Source of the DNA: Acanthococcus lagerstroemiae
Taxonomy: Eukaryota > Arthropoda > Insecta > Hemiptera > Eriococcidae
NCBI GenBank assembly: GCA_031841125.1
Contig: CM063106.1
Location: 43,141,806 to 43,205,805 of the forward strand
Length of the DNA: 64,000 bases
Reading direction: 5' to 3'
A model generated the notes under the pieces. That model did not search any database. It was not told the origin of the DNA and saw only the letters and a list, made by a program, of their open reading frames with translations. Made by a program: the position numbers and the translations under genes. Below, piece after piece: positions 10,061 to 25,000 of the stretch; the first letter of the stretch is position 1, and every line of letters begins with the position of its first letter.

Positions 10061-13000
10061 CTGCGAAACAGAACACTTGTCAGTTGTGCGGCTGAAAAGA
10101 TAAGCCTCGTACGAGTACGGTAAGTTAGATTATAACCTCTTACGACCTCTTAATACTCGATATAAGTTCGCTTAGATATAACTGCTTTATTTATAGGTAT
10201 TCGTCGTATTTCGCTTATAAAGCCTTTTGTCGTCACTTACACGCGACGTTTACGCACTTACTCGTTTTACTACCTCGGTGTATAATCTACATAAGAAGAT
10301 TAGGGAAACGGATTCTGCTCTCGTATTAAAGCGACATGACTGCGAAAATCGGTTTTTACTCGATATTCCGAGCTGAGAGAGCTTGTGTACTCATACAAGT
10401 TATCTCTCGAGTTAGACGCAGCGGCGGATTTTAAAGCACGGGTAACACAGACACATGTCTAGAGCGGCAAATTTCCAGAAGAAATCTGCGAATTATTGTA
10501 ATTTTTAATTTATTCCTGCGATGTGCAACGAGGTACATGTTAGATCCCAATAACCAATAAATGTAGGTACAGTTACGAACGAAAAAGGACTCAAGTAAGA
10601 GCAGTTTACTTTCAAAGGGGACGTCTTTGTTCAACAAAGGCAATAATAGAAAAATCACTTGAAGAGGAAAAATACTGCTCAATAGCATACCTTGTGTGGG
10701 ACCGTGCGTTTGGACACGCCTGTAGATGCGCTAGTGTCGTGGACGAAAAGATGATCAGGGTATTTTTACCATAAAAACATGTACAAGTAAAATGAAGTCA
10801 AGCTGTCAAGCATCTTCAATATTGCCTTTTATGGAAAACTGAAGAAAACTAAAATGTTAGCCCTTATCATTTCCTTTCAAATGAGCCCAACTTCAATTTT
10901 TTCGCAGAACGTTTTTGTCACTGATCATCTTTTCATCCAAATACACCAATCAGCGCGCCGCATTTCATTAGACCGCTAGAGAACGACACTGTAGCGTCCA
11001 AATGCGAATAATACCTACACCGTTTAGATAAGGCTCTATATATTTATCCCAGGTAAAGATAGCCGCCATTTTCTTTCCAGTTTGGTCCGTCAAAAGAAAA
11101 TCGGTTGACCGGAAACACCCGAGTACTGACATCCGCCATTTTGAGTCGCTTGGTCGTCGATGATTCAAAATTCGATACGCGGAAGGAAGGCGGAACATTC
11201 CGCGTAGTGAATTGTGAATCATCGACCACCAAGCGACTCGAAATGGCGGATGTCAGTACGTAGGTGTTTTCAGCAGGGATGAGAAGCTAGCCGGAAGCGG
11301 GAAGTTAGCTGGTTTTCAGCAAAATTTTAAGAAGCCGGAAGCCGAGAAGCCAAAATAGTTGGAAGTTGGTAGTCAAAGCCAGTTGTTTTTCGGCTTCTAA
11401 ATCAGCTTCTTGTGATTTGTTACTTTGCTTTTCGTCGTTTCGGATGATATTTATGATCTCCTCTTTCCAATAAGCTATCGCACCTGTCCACCAAGGGGTC
11501 GCGAGTTTTTTTACATGCCGTAGTTCGCAAGTTAGGAGAGGGGGAACCTTATTTATTGACCCACCCTTGTACGAATATGTACATTGAGTTTTTTATTTAC
11601 AACTCGCTGTTCTCATTCAGAATGTACAATTTTTGAGAAAATGTTGTTAAAGGTTGAAAAATTTATCCCTTTCTTAATTCGTACCAACTCTTCCATGTAG
11701 AAAATATTCGAAGTGTTTCCGTGTTTCATTTTTCAGATTTTCGCTGATGTAGGTATACCTCTGTTATAGGTAGGTATCTATTTTAGTAGTTCACAATCTA
11801 TTCAGCGCCTAAAACAGGTTCTAAGAAAAACTTTTCCTTTTAAAAGTTCAAATACATCAATATTTTAGCATCTGTTTCCTCTATAGTGTACACATAAAAC
11901 AATAATTCAGTTCGATGCTATACATAACATAGGAAGCTTCGTAAGTGCACTCGTCTCTCGTCTGCTTTTGAATTACCCTCGAATTTTTATGTACCCTATG
12001 GTTTACGTACCAGCGTGTTCAAGCCTCACCCCCTCTTATAAGAAAGAAGAAAAAAATAAAATAAAAAGAGGAAAACTGAATGATGGGATGGGAAAGTTGC
12101 ACACTTCATGAACAAAAGACAAAATGTTGTCAAAGAGCAACCCAACGCATACAAGGATGAAAATATTACACTTAATCTTTCAGCGGGAATATATCTATAC
12201 TCGGAGCTCTCATTCGGTAAAGTGGTTGAAAAAGTCAGGTTCGAGGACACCACCACAGCGAAAACAATCTTCAGTGGAAAATAGTGTTATATGCTTTAAA
12301 TATTCTTAACAAAATGCTTTAAGTAGCTTTTGCATTACCCACAGTGTTTCTTTTCGTGGTGTGAAATAATTTATCGGACGAATTCGAATTTGAAAACAGT
12401 GAGCTGAAGCTCAACTGAGCCGTAATTTTATTACGTATTTACGAAGACTAATCTACCAATTTTCCTATAACGTCATTTAGATCCACAGGAGAACAGTGTG
12501 GTCTTCTTTGAGAATATTAAGTACACGAATTCTTATCGCGGCTGATATTATGAGTTAAAGTTATTTTTCAAGCCCTCAAAATCGATAATTAACACATAAT
12601 TTAAAAAAATGTTTATATGAAAAAAGAACAAAATAATAGCCTAGATATCTTTTCGGGCATACACATAATGTCAGTAAGTGTGGTAACCTTCAAAACTCGG
12701 AGATTATCAGGCATCTAGGGACAACCGGGAGCACAGGGTAATACCACTGCTTGGCCGCGACTAGCTTTGGACGGATCTGCAGGGTGTGCATGTAGGACAC
12801 CACTGAGCGTATAGATTCGGATGCGTGTAGTACTACGAGGTAACTTACCTTGATGTTGAAGAATGTCTTGGACCGGTTAAATAACGTAAGCGAGACGAGA
12901 CGTTTTTCACACATGTTTTTTCGCCGAAAACCCAGCACCAACCATCCACCTTTTCCTCGCGAAGCGCCGTCCTCCTCTCAACCTTCCCCCTTGTTCCATT

Positions 13001-16000
13001 CTCCTCGGAGTAGATGATCAGCCAAGTTCACTTCACAGACATAAAAAAATTACATAGATCGGACAATAAATAGATACTTCGGAAAATAGAAAACGAACAG
13101 GTGATAACAGGAAACGACAAGATTAGACATGTTAGGAAAGAAAACGAGTGAACTCACACTGCCACCACCAAAAGAAGGAAAACAAGGAGGATTAGGACGA
13201 TCTAGACTTCTAGTTAACCAGTATAAAAAGTCAACCCAATCCATTCAGTACAACCCCGTGAAGTGAACGTTAAACATGTCGACGTCTTCGTACTTTTCCT
13301 CCAACTTGGAACAACATGCTATAATTTGGTTTCTGACATCAGAAAATCAGTATGGTGATTCGGTAATATCGATACAACAAATTTGAAAGTGGGTACGTGA
13401 ATTTAAAGTGGGTCGGACCACAATTGAAGACGGATTCCGGGCGGGAAGGCCATTGTGTGTAACACACTAGCATGTTAAATGCGACGAAACCTGTGCGTTT
13501 GGTTGCGTTCTGGAAGGGTTCCTGGACAATTTTTCCGAATCTATTTTACCGACCGCCATTTTTCCGAACGAAAAAAATTCCGAAAGGACAAATTTCCGAC
13601 GGACAATTTTCCAACCGCCTATGCCTCCGAATTTTTTTTTTTCAAAGAAGAAGCTATAACGAAAGAATTCCGATTTTTTTTCTTCGTTTATCAGAAAAGG
13701 CGTTAAATGGACGCGTTGTTCGTTCTATGTGATTTATTGATATCAGATTCAAAGTGGTTCCACAAGTCCGGGTGATAACGCGGAGCGACAGCCCGTCTTC
13801 GTCCTCTAGCCGACCGCCCTCGTACATACATTTGCTCAAAGTACTGCATCGTCGGCGTTCCATGGAAAAACAAAAAACTGCGCATAACGAATGGAGAGAA
13901 CGGAAATGCACCGTAATGCAAAGCCTCAATTTCGAGATTTTTTTGGAAACCCTTTTTCACGACTTACTCTTAATGAACAATTAGAAATTATTAATGGTGG
14001 AAAGCCTAAACCAGAATTACCATTTTTAAAAAGTGAGCAAAAGAGTGGTGGTTCGAGTGTATCGCAATATGAAAACATTTTGTAGTTAACTGGTTGTGAA
14101 GATGGTGGAAAACTGTTTTGTTGGCCATGTCTATTCAAGGACGTACCGATAGGGGAGCAACTCCCCCCCCCCCGAAGAAATTTTTCACTCATAGTTGGGA
14201 AGATTTACAATTTCAATCAGGCGGAGTTAGAAAAATCCAACAATTCAAAACTTCTTTTTATTTATTTATTTTTTACTTTGATACTTGGGAATTGAGTCAC
14301 AAAGTTGGAAAACTCCAAAAAGTCAAAGGTTTTTTTTTGCTGTGATGTTTGGGAATTTCGATTTGAGTTAGATGGGACTTTCACAATTTGTGCCCCCCCC
14401 CCAAAGAAAAACTATTCGGTAGTACGTCCCTGTGTCTATTTGCATATGGAATGACCCTACCCAGGGGTACGACAATTTGAATAATTTCATCAATGCCGTT
14501 TTGTAGTAGCATGTTTCAAGCTTTTATTCTGCTTTTTACTTCACCTCTACGCTTATCACTTACCTCCTAGGAAAAATCACCGCTCGCCACTGCAGTAGAC
14601 TGAGGCAACGTTGACTTCAGTTCTGCATATGGGGGCGTGCAGTTATTACCGTAGCCTGTAGATATGTACAGTAAGCCTGGGCCTCATGATGTTGAGGGCC
14701 TTTCTTAGTATTGATTGCAGACTGCAGAGCCCCCGTGGGGTGATCCACTTAGATAATGACAGGGGTACAGTTTGTAATATTTTATTTCAGCATTTTACCA
14801 TGAGGAGTAAGATGAGTTTCTGTTATAACTCCGACTATCGAAAAATTGAAGTACAAATCGCAAAAATCATATTTTTAAAATCAAAAACCAAATGATTTTC
14901 GATATCGTGATTTTGAGATCATAAATAAAATGGGTGGCTTAAAGTTGCTCGATTCTTTCCGGGACCCGGCGCTGGCATCAAAACCGGAGCCACTTCGTGC
15001 TGGCCCCGGTTCTGGAGCATATTTTAAGTTAGCTTTGGCTTCAGCTGAAATTCTTGAAATTGGCTCCGGCTCCGACAGTTATAGTTTTTATCGGACTCTC
15101 GGTCCAACTCCAGCTCCGAAAAAATCTTTCTCGATAGCTCCGACTCAACCAAAAATGTGTTATCTACTCCGGCTCCAGTTATTTTCAATGGGAGGAGTGG
15201 AGAGAAAAGGTTAAGGAGACTGAAGCGGGGAATTAAGAAAGTTGGAAGCCATCGTAGGAGCCGAGTTGGAGCCAAACATTTGTTGCGTTTTGAGTAAAGT
15301 TGTACGAAGTTTTAACAAATAATTTTTCGAGCTTTGAGCATTAGCTCCGAGTTTTCTTGAAAATGGTCACCTCCGAGCTCCAGCTTCAATTTCCTCGTTT
15401 GCATACATCGCGCATATTTTGTTCTCCTCTCAAGTAATTGATCCAACTATTCATGAATTATTTTTAATGAAGTAAAGTGGAAAGTCATCGAATATCCAGG
15501 TCAAAGAATCTACGGCCAAGGTGTGTTAAATGTATCTTATCGATGCAGGCGAACATTCATTTTTTAAGGTTATCGACGCTGTCGGGCTTCGCGACGCCTT
15601 TCAGTGTGCATCGGATGTCGATCTGTCCACGAACTCTTTTCTAATTATTCGCAAATTCCCATTAAAAAAATGATTTTCTGACCGAGCTTTGAGTTTGTTA
15701 GTTCAGATTTAGAACTGTAAACAACGTATCGTTCGTATTTTGTACGGTATCTCAGCCAGACGCAATCCGTTTTAATTTCGTGGAAAAATTACTTCTAAGA
15801 AGCCAGAAAATCGATTGCATCGGAGGAATACAGCGACGAAGACGATGCGTTATTGTTCAGCTTATTCAACCATAATATTGATTCATAATACACTGGTGTT
15901 GTCTTTCAACTGGAACATAGCTTACAGTTGTGTGACACTGAAAGATTATTGGTGTAGGGGTAGACACTGATAACAAAGTAGTAAATATGTAGGTTATATA

Positions 16001-19000
16001 ACGATGGTAAAACTGCGTAATAGTCGGTATACGTAGCTGTTGAATACGTGGCAGCACTGTCGAAGGTTTCATTGCCAACAAACACCATGACTATGCATTG
16101 CGATAATGAAAAAGTTCTTTGTGATCGTAAATATGGAAGTTAACTGCCAATCTTACTGCAAAAGTATTTCGGTGGTTTTACAGCTAGCTCACCACCAGCG
16201 ACCGTAGTGCTACTATTGTACTGCCAGTCTTACTGCCAGTTCACGCATTGCCAGGTCACTGCCATCACATTGACCGTCGTGACTGTACTGCCACTAAGCG
16301 CTGTCAGTCTATTGCTAAAGCCAAATATTATCTACACGTGGACTGAAATTACTTCCTCGTTTTTCTGACCATTTTTATCGACCATCGCGGCAGTACTGTC
16401 TTACTGTTTACTGCCAAGTTCGCTGTCGAAACTTGGCCAGCCAACAGCAACAGAGCAATCGTATAAAGGTTTCAGAACAAGATGCTCCGGAGGAACACCT
16501 CGGTTTCTAACACCTCCATGTCGCCAGTTCCCCACCTATCGAAATTTGAAAATTTGACACATGGATTCGTTTGTGCTGGTTTGTGCTGCTATCCTTAGAG
16601 ATATATTAAAAAAACACTTTCAAGGTCAGCGGGGAACTGGCGACGTGCTCTTCCCCACCTAACAGATATCAGGCATTTGAATATGCCATTCGTTTGTGCT
16701 ACGTTTGTGCTGCCATTTTTTTCGTTTGTGCTGCAACCCCCTCGCTCCTACACTTCAAACAAGTTTTTATACACTATATATATAAAAATTTGAAAATAGT
16801 CAAAACCATTGAAACACGGTGCCAATCGTTTGTGCTACGTTTGTGCTACGGTTGTGCTGGATTGAGCTGGCATTTTTTTCGTTTGTGTTGCACCCCCTCC
16901 CTTCTAATATAGGTATAAGGTTACAAGTTCAGCCTATCAGTAAGGGAAATTTGAAAATCACTCGAAATGGCTAAAAATGGTACGAAACGTTTGTGCTACG
17001 TTTGTGCTGGCCTTATTTTTGTTTGTGCTACACCCCCTCCCCCATCTAGTGTTTCAGTCTAAATCCATAGCCTATGTATGAGAAAAATTTGAAAATCACT
17101 CAAGATGGCTAAGAATGGTATCAATCGGTTGTGCTACGTTTGTGCTGGATTGTGCTGACATTTTTTTCGTTTGTGCTACACCCCCTCCCTTCTAATATAG
17201 GTCTAAGGTTTCAAATTTAGCCCATCAGTAAAGGAAATTTGAAAATCACTCGACATGGCTAGAAATGGTACGAATCGTTTGTGCTACGTTTGTGCTGGAT
17301 TGTGCTGGTCTTATTTTCGATTGTGCTGCCCCACAATAGATGCATATTCTGCATGCATTCGGTGTATCCTAAAATTTAAAAATTAACTTTAATTTGAATT
17401 TAACATCGCGCGCCTAATTTAGTGCTGCGAGAAAAAATTGGAAGACAGATTCCTAATGACACTCCGATTTTACCTCGAAATTCAAATTTTATCCCGTCAA
17501 ACGGGTAAGACTAGCCAAACTCAGAAATTTGAACAAAATGGAGTTCGAATATTTGATCTGATTTTCGATTTGATCCCGACTAATTCCACCAAAGACATTT
17601 TTCCTTTCATGGGGTTAAATTTGACTTTGCCAAGATAAAGACTACTCCGGCAACACTAAAATAATGACAACACAGACAACACTAAAACAAAGGCAACACC
17701 AACAACACTAAAACAATTAACAACCCCAACAACACAAAAAAAATGATAACACTGACAACACACAAAAAATGATACCACCGACAACACTAAAAAAATGATA
17801 ACACCGACAACACTTAACTAATGACAACACCGACAACACTAAAAAAAAAAATGATGATAACACTAACAACACTAAAAAATAAATGACAACACTGATGACA
17901 CTAAAAAAAAATGACAAACCCGCAACACAAAAAAAATGACAACACCAACAACACTAAAAAAATGACAACACTAACAACACTAAAAAAAATCATGATAACA
18001 CTAACACCACTAAAAAATAAATGACAACACTGATGACACTAAAAAAAATGACAACACCAAGAACACTAAAATAACGGCAACACCAACAAAACTTAATAAA
18101 ATGACAACACCGACAACACTAAAATAATGGGAACACTCACAACACTAAAAAAAAATGACAACCACTGACAACACTACTAAAATGACAACACGGACAAAAC
18201 TAAAAAAAAAAAAATACAACACCAACAACGCTAAGAAAATGAACACACTGACAACACCAAGAAAATTACAACACAAACAACACTAAAATAATGACAACAC
18301 TGACTACACTAAAAAATGACAACCCCAGCAACACTAGAAACATGACAACACACACAAAAAAGATGAAAACATCGACAACACTACAAAAATGACAACTCCG
18401 ACAACACTAAAAAAGTGACAACACCAAAAACACTAAAATAATGACAACACTAACAACACTAAGAAAATGACAACACTAACAACACTAAAATACTGACAAC
18501 ACCAACAACAGTACAAAAATAAAAACATCGACAACACTAAAAAAAATAAAACTAAAAAATAAATGACAACACCTTCTGCACTAAAATAATGGGAACGCCG
18601 ACAACACTACAAAAATGACAACATCGACAACACTAAAAAAAAAATGACAACACCGACAACACTAAAATAATGACAAGACCGCCAACACTACAAAAATGAC
18701 AACATCAACCACACTAAAAAAATGAACACACCGACAACACGAAGAAAATGACAACACCAAAAACATGAAAATAATGAAAACACTGACTACACTAAAAAAT
18801 GACAACACCAACAAAAATGATGACAACACTGACAACACTACAAAAATGACAACACTGATAACACTAAAGAAATGACCACAACACTGAAAACACTAAAATA
18901 ATGACAACACTAAGAAAATGACAACATATACAACACTAAAATAATGACAACACCAACAATACTACAAAAATGACAACATCGACAACACTACAAAAATAAG

Positions 19001-22000
19001 AACACCGCTGTGTTGTCATTATTTTAGTGTTGTTGGTGTTGTCATTTTCTTAGTGCTGTTGGTGTTGTCATTTTTGTAATGTTGTTGGTGTTGTCATTTT
19101 TTTAGTGTTGTTGGTGTTGACGTTTTCTTTAGTGTTGTTGGTGTTGTTTCTTGTAGTGTTGTAGCGGTTCTCAATATATTAGTGTTGTCTGTGTTATGAT
19201 TTTCTTAGTGTTGTCAATTTTTTAGTGTTGTTAGTGTTGTCAGTTTTATAGTTTTGTCGGTGTTGTCATTTTATTTTATGTTGTTGATGTTGTCATTTTT
19301 GTAGTGTTGTCGGTGTTGTCAGTGTTGTCATTATTTTGGTGTTGTAAGTGTTGTCATTTTCTTAGTGTTTTTGGTGTTGTCATTTTCTTAGTGTTGTCAG
19401 TGTTGTCATTATTTTCGTGTTGTCAGTGTTGTCATTTTTATGTTGGTATTGTCATTTATTTTAGTGTTATTGGTGTTGTCATTTTTCTAGTGTTGTTATG
19501 GTGTCATTTTTTAAATGTTGTCAGTGTTGTCATTATTTTAGTGGTGTCAGTGTTGTCATTTTTTTTGTTGGTGTTGTCATTTATTTTAGTGTTGTTGGTG
19601 TTGTCATTTTTCTAGTGTTGTCATGGTGTCATTTTTTTAAATGTTGTTAGTGTTGTCATTTTTTTTAAAGTTGGTAGTGTTGTCATTTTTTTTTTAGTGT
19701 TGTCGGTGATGTCACCTTTTTAGTGTTGTCATTTTTCTAGTGTTGTCGGTGTTGTCATTATTTTAGTGTTGTCGGTGTTGTCATTATTTTAGTGTTGTCG
19801 GTGTTGTCATTTCTTTTAGTGTTGTTGATGCTGTCATTTTTTTAGTGTTGTCAATGTTGTCATTTTAGTAGTGTTGTCGGGGTTTTCATTTTATTAGTGT
19901 TGTTGGTGTTGTCATTTTTTTTAGTGTAGTTGGTGTTGTCAATTTAATAGTGTTGTTGGTGTTGTCATGTTTTAGTGTTGTCGAAGGTTATCAAAAATCA
20001 ACTTTTTTCCCTTCATGGGGCTAAATTTGACTTTGCCAAGAAAATGACAAGCCGGCAAACACTAAAATAATGACAACACTGACAACACTAAGGAATTGAA
20101 CACACCGACAACACTAAGAAAAAGACAACACTGACAACACTAAAATAATGACAAAACCGACAACACTACAAAAATGACAACATTGACAACAACAAGAAAA
20201 TGACAACAACAAGAAAATGACAACACCGTGGTGTTGTCATTATTTTAGTGTTCTTGGTGTTGTCATTTTCTTAGTGCTGTCGGTGTGTTCATTCTCTTAG
20301 TGTTGTCTGTGTTGTCATTAATTTAGTGTTGTCAATGTTGTCATTTTTGTAGTGTTGTCGGTGTTGTCATTATTTTAGTGTTGTCGGTGTTGCCATTATT
20401 TTAGTGTTGTCGGTGTGGTCATTTTTTTTAGTGTTATCGATGTTGTCATTATTTTAGTGTTGCCGGTTTGTCATTTTCTTGGCAAAGTCAAATTTAGCCC
20501 CATGAAGGGAAAAAAGTTGATTTTTGATCCGACTCGAACTTGCAAAAATTTATAAAACAGGTCTATTTAGATTAGGCACCACTGATTAAGCGTGACTAAC
20601 ACTTAATAATTATGAATGTTTTAATAAAAATTTCAAAAACCCGCTGCAGGGATTTTTCGGGTAAATAAGAGTGACGACTAGATAATAATATGAAGCATGA
20701 TGATTCTGTAGCGACACATTAGATGCACCTTCTGCATGCATTAGGTGTATCCTAAAATTTAAAAAGTAACTTTTATTTGAATTTACCATCTTGCGCCTAA
20801 TTTAGTGCTGCGAGAAAAAATTGATACTCCGATTTTCTCTCGAAATTCAAATTTTACTTCGTCAAACGGGTACGACTAGCAAAACCCAGAAATTTGAACA
20901 AAATAGAGTTCGAATATTAGATCTGATTTTCGATTTGATCCCGACTAATTCTACCAAAGACATTTTTCCGTTCTGGGGCTCCATTTGTCCTTGCCAAGAA
21001 AACGACTAACCCGGCAACACTCAAATAATGACCACACCGACAACACTACAAAAAGCCAACACTCAAAACACTAAAAAATATTAATGACAACACCAACAAC
21101 ACTACAAATATGAAGACACCGACAACACTACAAAAATGACAACATCGACGACACTAAAAAAAAATGAACACCGCAACAACACTAAGGAAATGACAACACC
21201 GACAACACTAAAATAATGACAACACCAAATACACTACAAAATTGACAACATCGACAAAACTAAAATAATGACAACACTGACAACACTAAGAAAATGAACA
21301 CACCGACAACACTAAGAAAATGACAACACCGAGAACACTAAAATAATGACAACATCGAAAACACTAAAAAAAAATGACAACACCGACAACACTAAAATAA
21401 TGGCAACACCGAAAATACTAAAATAATGACAACACCGACAACACTAATAAAATGAAAACCCCGACAACACTAAGAAAATGAACACGCCGACAACACTAAG
21501 AAAGACAACACCGAGAACACTGAAAAACGGCAACACTATAAACACTAACAAAATGACAACACTAAGAAAATTATAAGGCCGACAACACTTTTAAATTGAC
21601 AACACCAACTATACTAAAAAAAATGAAAACACAGACTACACTACAAAAATGACAACACTGACAATACTAAGAAAGTTACAACGCCGACAACACTAAAAAA
21701 ATGACAACACCGAGAACACTAAAATAATGACAACATCGACAACACTAAAAAAAATGACAACACCGACAACACTAAAATAATGGCAACACCGAAAACACTA
21801 AAATAATGGCAACACCGAAAATACTAAAATAATGGCAACACCGAAAATACTAAAATAATGACAACACCGACAACACTAATAAAATGAAAACCCTGACAAC
21901 ACTAAGAAAATGAACACGCCGACAACACTAAGAAAGACAACACCGAGAACACTGAAAAAAGGCAACACTATAAACACTAACAAAATGACAACACTAAGAA

Positions 22001-25000
22001 AATTATAAGGCCGACAACACTTTTAAATTGACAACACCAACTATACTAAAAAAAATGAAAACACAGACTACACTACAAAAATGACAACACTGACAATACT
22101 AAGAAAGCAACGCTGACAACACTAAAAAAATGACAACACCGACAACACTACAAAATTGGCAACATCGACAACACTAAGAAAATGATAAGACTGACAACAC
22201 TAAAATAATGACAACACCGACAACACTACAAAAATGAAAAAATCGACATCACTAAGAAAATGGTTACCCCGACAACACTAAAATAATGACAACACCAACA
22301 ACACTACAAAAATTAAAAACTTCGACAACACTAAAAAAAATGACAACGCCAACAACACACCAAAAATGAAAACGCCGACAACACTACAAAAATGACAACA
22401 TCGACAACACTGAGAAATTGATAACATCGACAACACTACAATAATGACAACACCGACAACACTACAAAAAACACAACACCAACAAAACTACAAAAATGAC
22501 AACATCGACAACACTAAAAAGAAATGACAACACCGACAACACTAAAACAATGACAACACCGACCACACTAAGAAAATTACAACGCCGACAACACTAATTA
22601 AATGACAACACCGACAACACTACAAAGATGACAACACCGACAACACTACAAAAATGACAACATTGACAACACTAAAAAAAATGACAACACCAACAACACA
22701 AAAAAATGAAAACGCCGACAACACTACAAAAATGACAACATCGACAACACTGAGAAATTGATAACATCGACAACACTACAATAATGACGACACTGACAAC
22801 ACTACAAAACTCACAACACTGACAACACTACAAAAATGACAACATCGACCACACTAAAAAAAATGACAACACTGACAACACTAAATAAATGACAACACCG
22901 ACAACACTAAGAAACTGACAGCATAGCGGTGTTGTCATTATTTTAGTGTTGTCCGTGTTGTCATTTTTTTTAGTGTTTTCGAAGTTGTCATTTTTGTAGT
23001 GTTTTCGGTGTTGTCATCTTTGTAGTGTTGTCGGTGTTGTCATTATTTTAGTGTTGTCAGTGTTATCATCTGCTTAGTGTTGTCGATGTTGTTATTTTTG
23101 TAGTGTTGTCAGTGTTGTCATTTTTTTCGTGTTGTCGGCGTTGTAATTTTCTTAGTGCTGTTGGTGTTATCATTATTTTAGTGTTGTCGGTGTTATCATT
23201 TTCTTAGTGTTGTCGATGTTGTCATTTTTTTCGTGTTGTCGGCGTTGTAATTTTCTTAGTGCTGTTGGTGTTATCATTATTTTAGTGTTGTCGGTGTTAT
23301 CATTTTCTTAGTGTTGTCATTTTTGTAGTGTTGTCGGTGTTATCATTTTTTTAGTGTAGTTGGGGTTGTCAATTGAAAAGTGTTGTCAGCGTTTTAATTT
23401 TCCTAGTGTTGTCGGTGTTGTCACTTTTGTAGTGTTGTCAGTATTCCCATTATTTTAGTGTTTTCAGTGTTGTCATTTAGTTTTTAGCGTTGTTAGTGTT
23501 GTCATTTTTTTTTAGTGTTGTTGGTGTTGCCATTATTTTCGTATTCTTGGTGTTGTCATTTTTTTAGTGTCATTTTTTTAGTGTTATTTGGGTTATCATT
23601 TTTTTTTTTAGTGTTGCCAGTGTAGTCATTTTCTTGCTAAACTCAAATTTAGCCCCATGAAGGAGAAAATGGCTTTGGGTGAATTAGTCGGGATCAAATC
23701 GAAAATCAGATCAAATATTCGAACTCCACTTTGTTCAAATTTCCGGGTTTGGCTAGTCTTACGCGTTTGAAGTGATAAAATTTGAATTTCGAGGGAAAAT
23801 CGGAGTATTATTAGGAATCCGTTTTCCAATTTTATGGCAGCACTAAATTAGGCATGCGATGGTAAATTCAAATAAAAGGTAATTTTTACATTTTAGGATA
23901 TACCTAATGCATGCAGAATAAGTATGCACCTATTGTGTCGCTACTGATTCATCATACTTCATATTATTATCTAGTCGTCACTCTTATTTACCCGAGTAAT
24001 CCCTGCAGCGGGTTTTTGATTTTTTTTTTTTTTCATTCATATTCATCAAGTATTAGTCAGGCTTAATCAGTTGTGCCTAATTTATATAGAGCCGTTTTTC
24101 AATTTTTTGCTTATTTGAGTCGGATTGAAAATCAACGTTTTTCTCTTCATGGGGCTAAATTTCACTCTGCCAAGAAAATCTTAACACTGACAACACTAAA
24201 ATAATGACGACACCGACAACACTTTAAAATAACAACACCAACAACACTATTATATTGACAACACCAACAACACTGGAAAAATAACAACACCAACAACACT
24301 ATTAAATTGACAACACCAACAACACTAAAACATTGACAACACTAACAACACTAACAAAATGACAACACTAAGAAAATTATAACGCCGACAACACTTTTCA
24401 ATTGACAACACCAACTACACTAAAAAAATAAAAACACGGACTACGCTACAAAAATGACAACTCGGACAATACTAAGATAGTTACAACGCCGACAACACTA
24501 CAAAAATGACAACACCGACAACACTACAAAATTAGCAACATCGACAACACTAAGAAAATGATAACACTGACAACACTAAAATAATGAAGACACAGACAAT
24601 ACTACAAAAATGACAAAATCGACAACACTAAGAAAATGAATACACCGACAACACTAAAAAAATGATACCACCGACAACACTAAAAAAATGATAACACCGA
24701 CAACACTTAACTAATGACAACACCGACAACACTAAAAAAAAAAATGATGATAACACTAACAACACTAAAAAAATAAATGACAACACTGATGACACTAAAA
24801 AAAATGACAAACCCGCAACACAAAAAAAAATGACAACACCAACAACACTAAAAAAATGACAACACTAACAACACTAAAAAAAAATGATGATAACACTAAC
24901 ACCACTAAAAAATAAATGACAACACTGATGACACTAAAAAAAATGACAACACCAAGAACACTAAAATAACGGCAACACCAACAAAACTTAAAAAAATGAC

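Larger units (their letters stand above)
10061..16508. other. IR intron 2, 3' part: transposon debris
   Basis: The part of the 27.8-kb intron next to exon 3. It holds two MITE-like foldbacks (10,741-10,938; 11,112-11,271), a mariner transposase scrap (13,306-13,470), an interrupted hAT transposase scrap (13,891-14,510), GGCTCCGG-rich low-complexity sequence and a CTGCCA-rich stretch. No other gene evidence. Confidence 0.7.

Noticed and set aside
13654..13984. Overlapping frames of 76-91 codons on both strands
   Set aside because: No recognised domain. They overlap each other and the start of the hAT transposase fragment.
19304..19615. 103-codon hydrophobic frame (LSVLSVLSLF type) and its copy at 26,198
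   Set aside because: Pure translation of the minisatellite (GTGTTGTCA repeats). Not a membrane protein.
23626..23829. A ~66-codon frame starting ME(N/D)(G/R)FL that recurs in spacer modules (17,438; 20,821; 23,626; 30,068; 36,248)
   Set aside because: It recurs because the DNA modules are near-identical. It is not longer than chance, runs into the terminal repeat, and has no splice or start context. A comparison of synonymous and non-synonymous changes among modules would decide.
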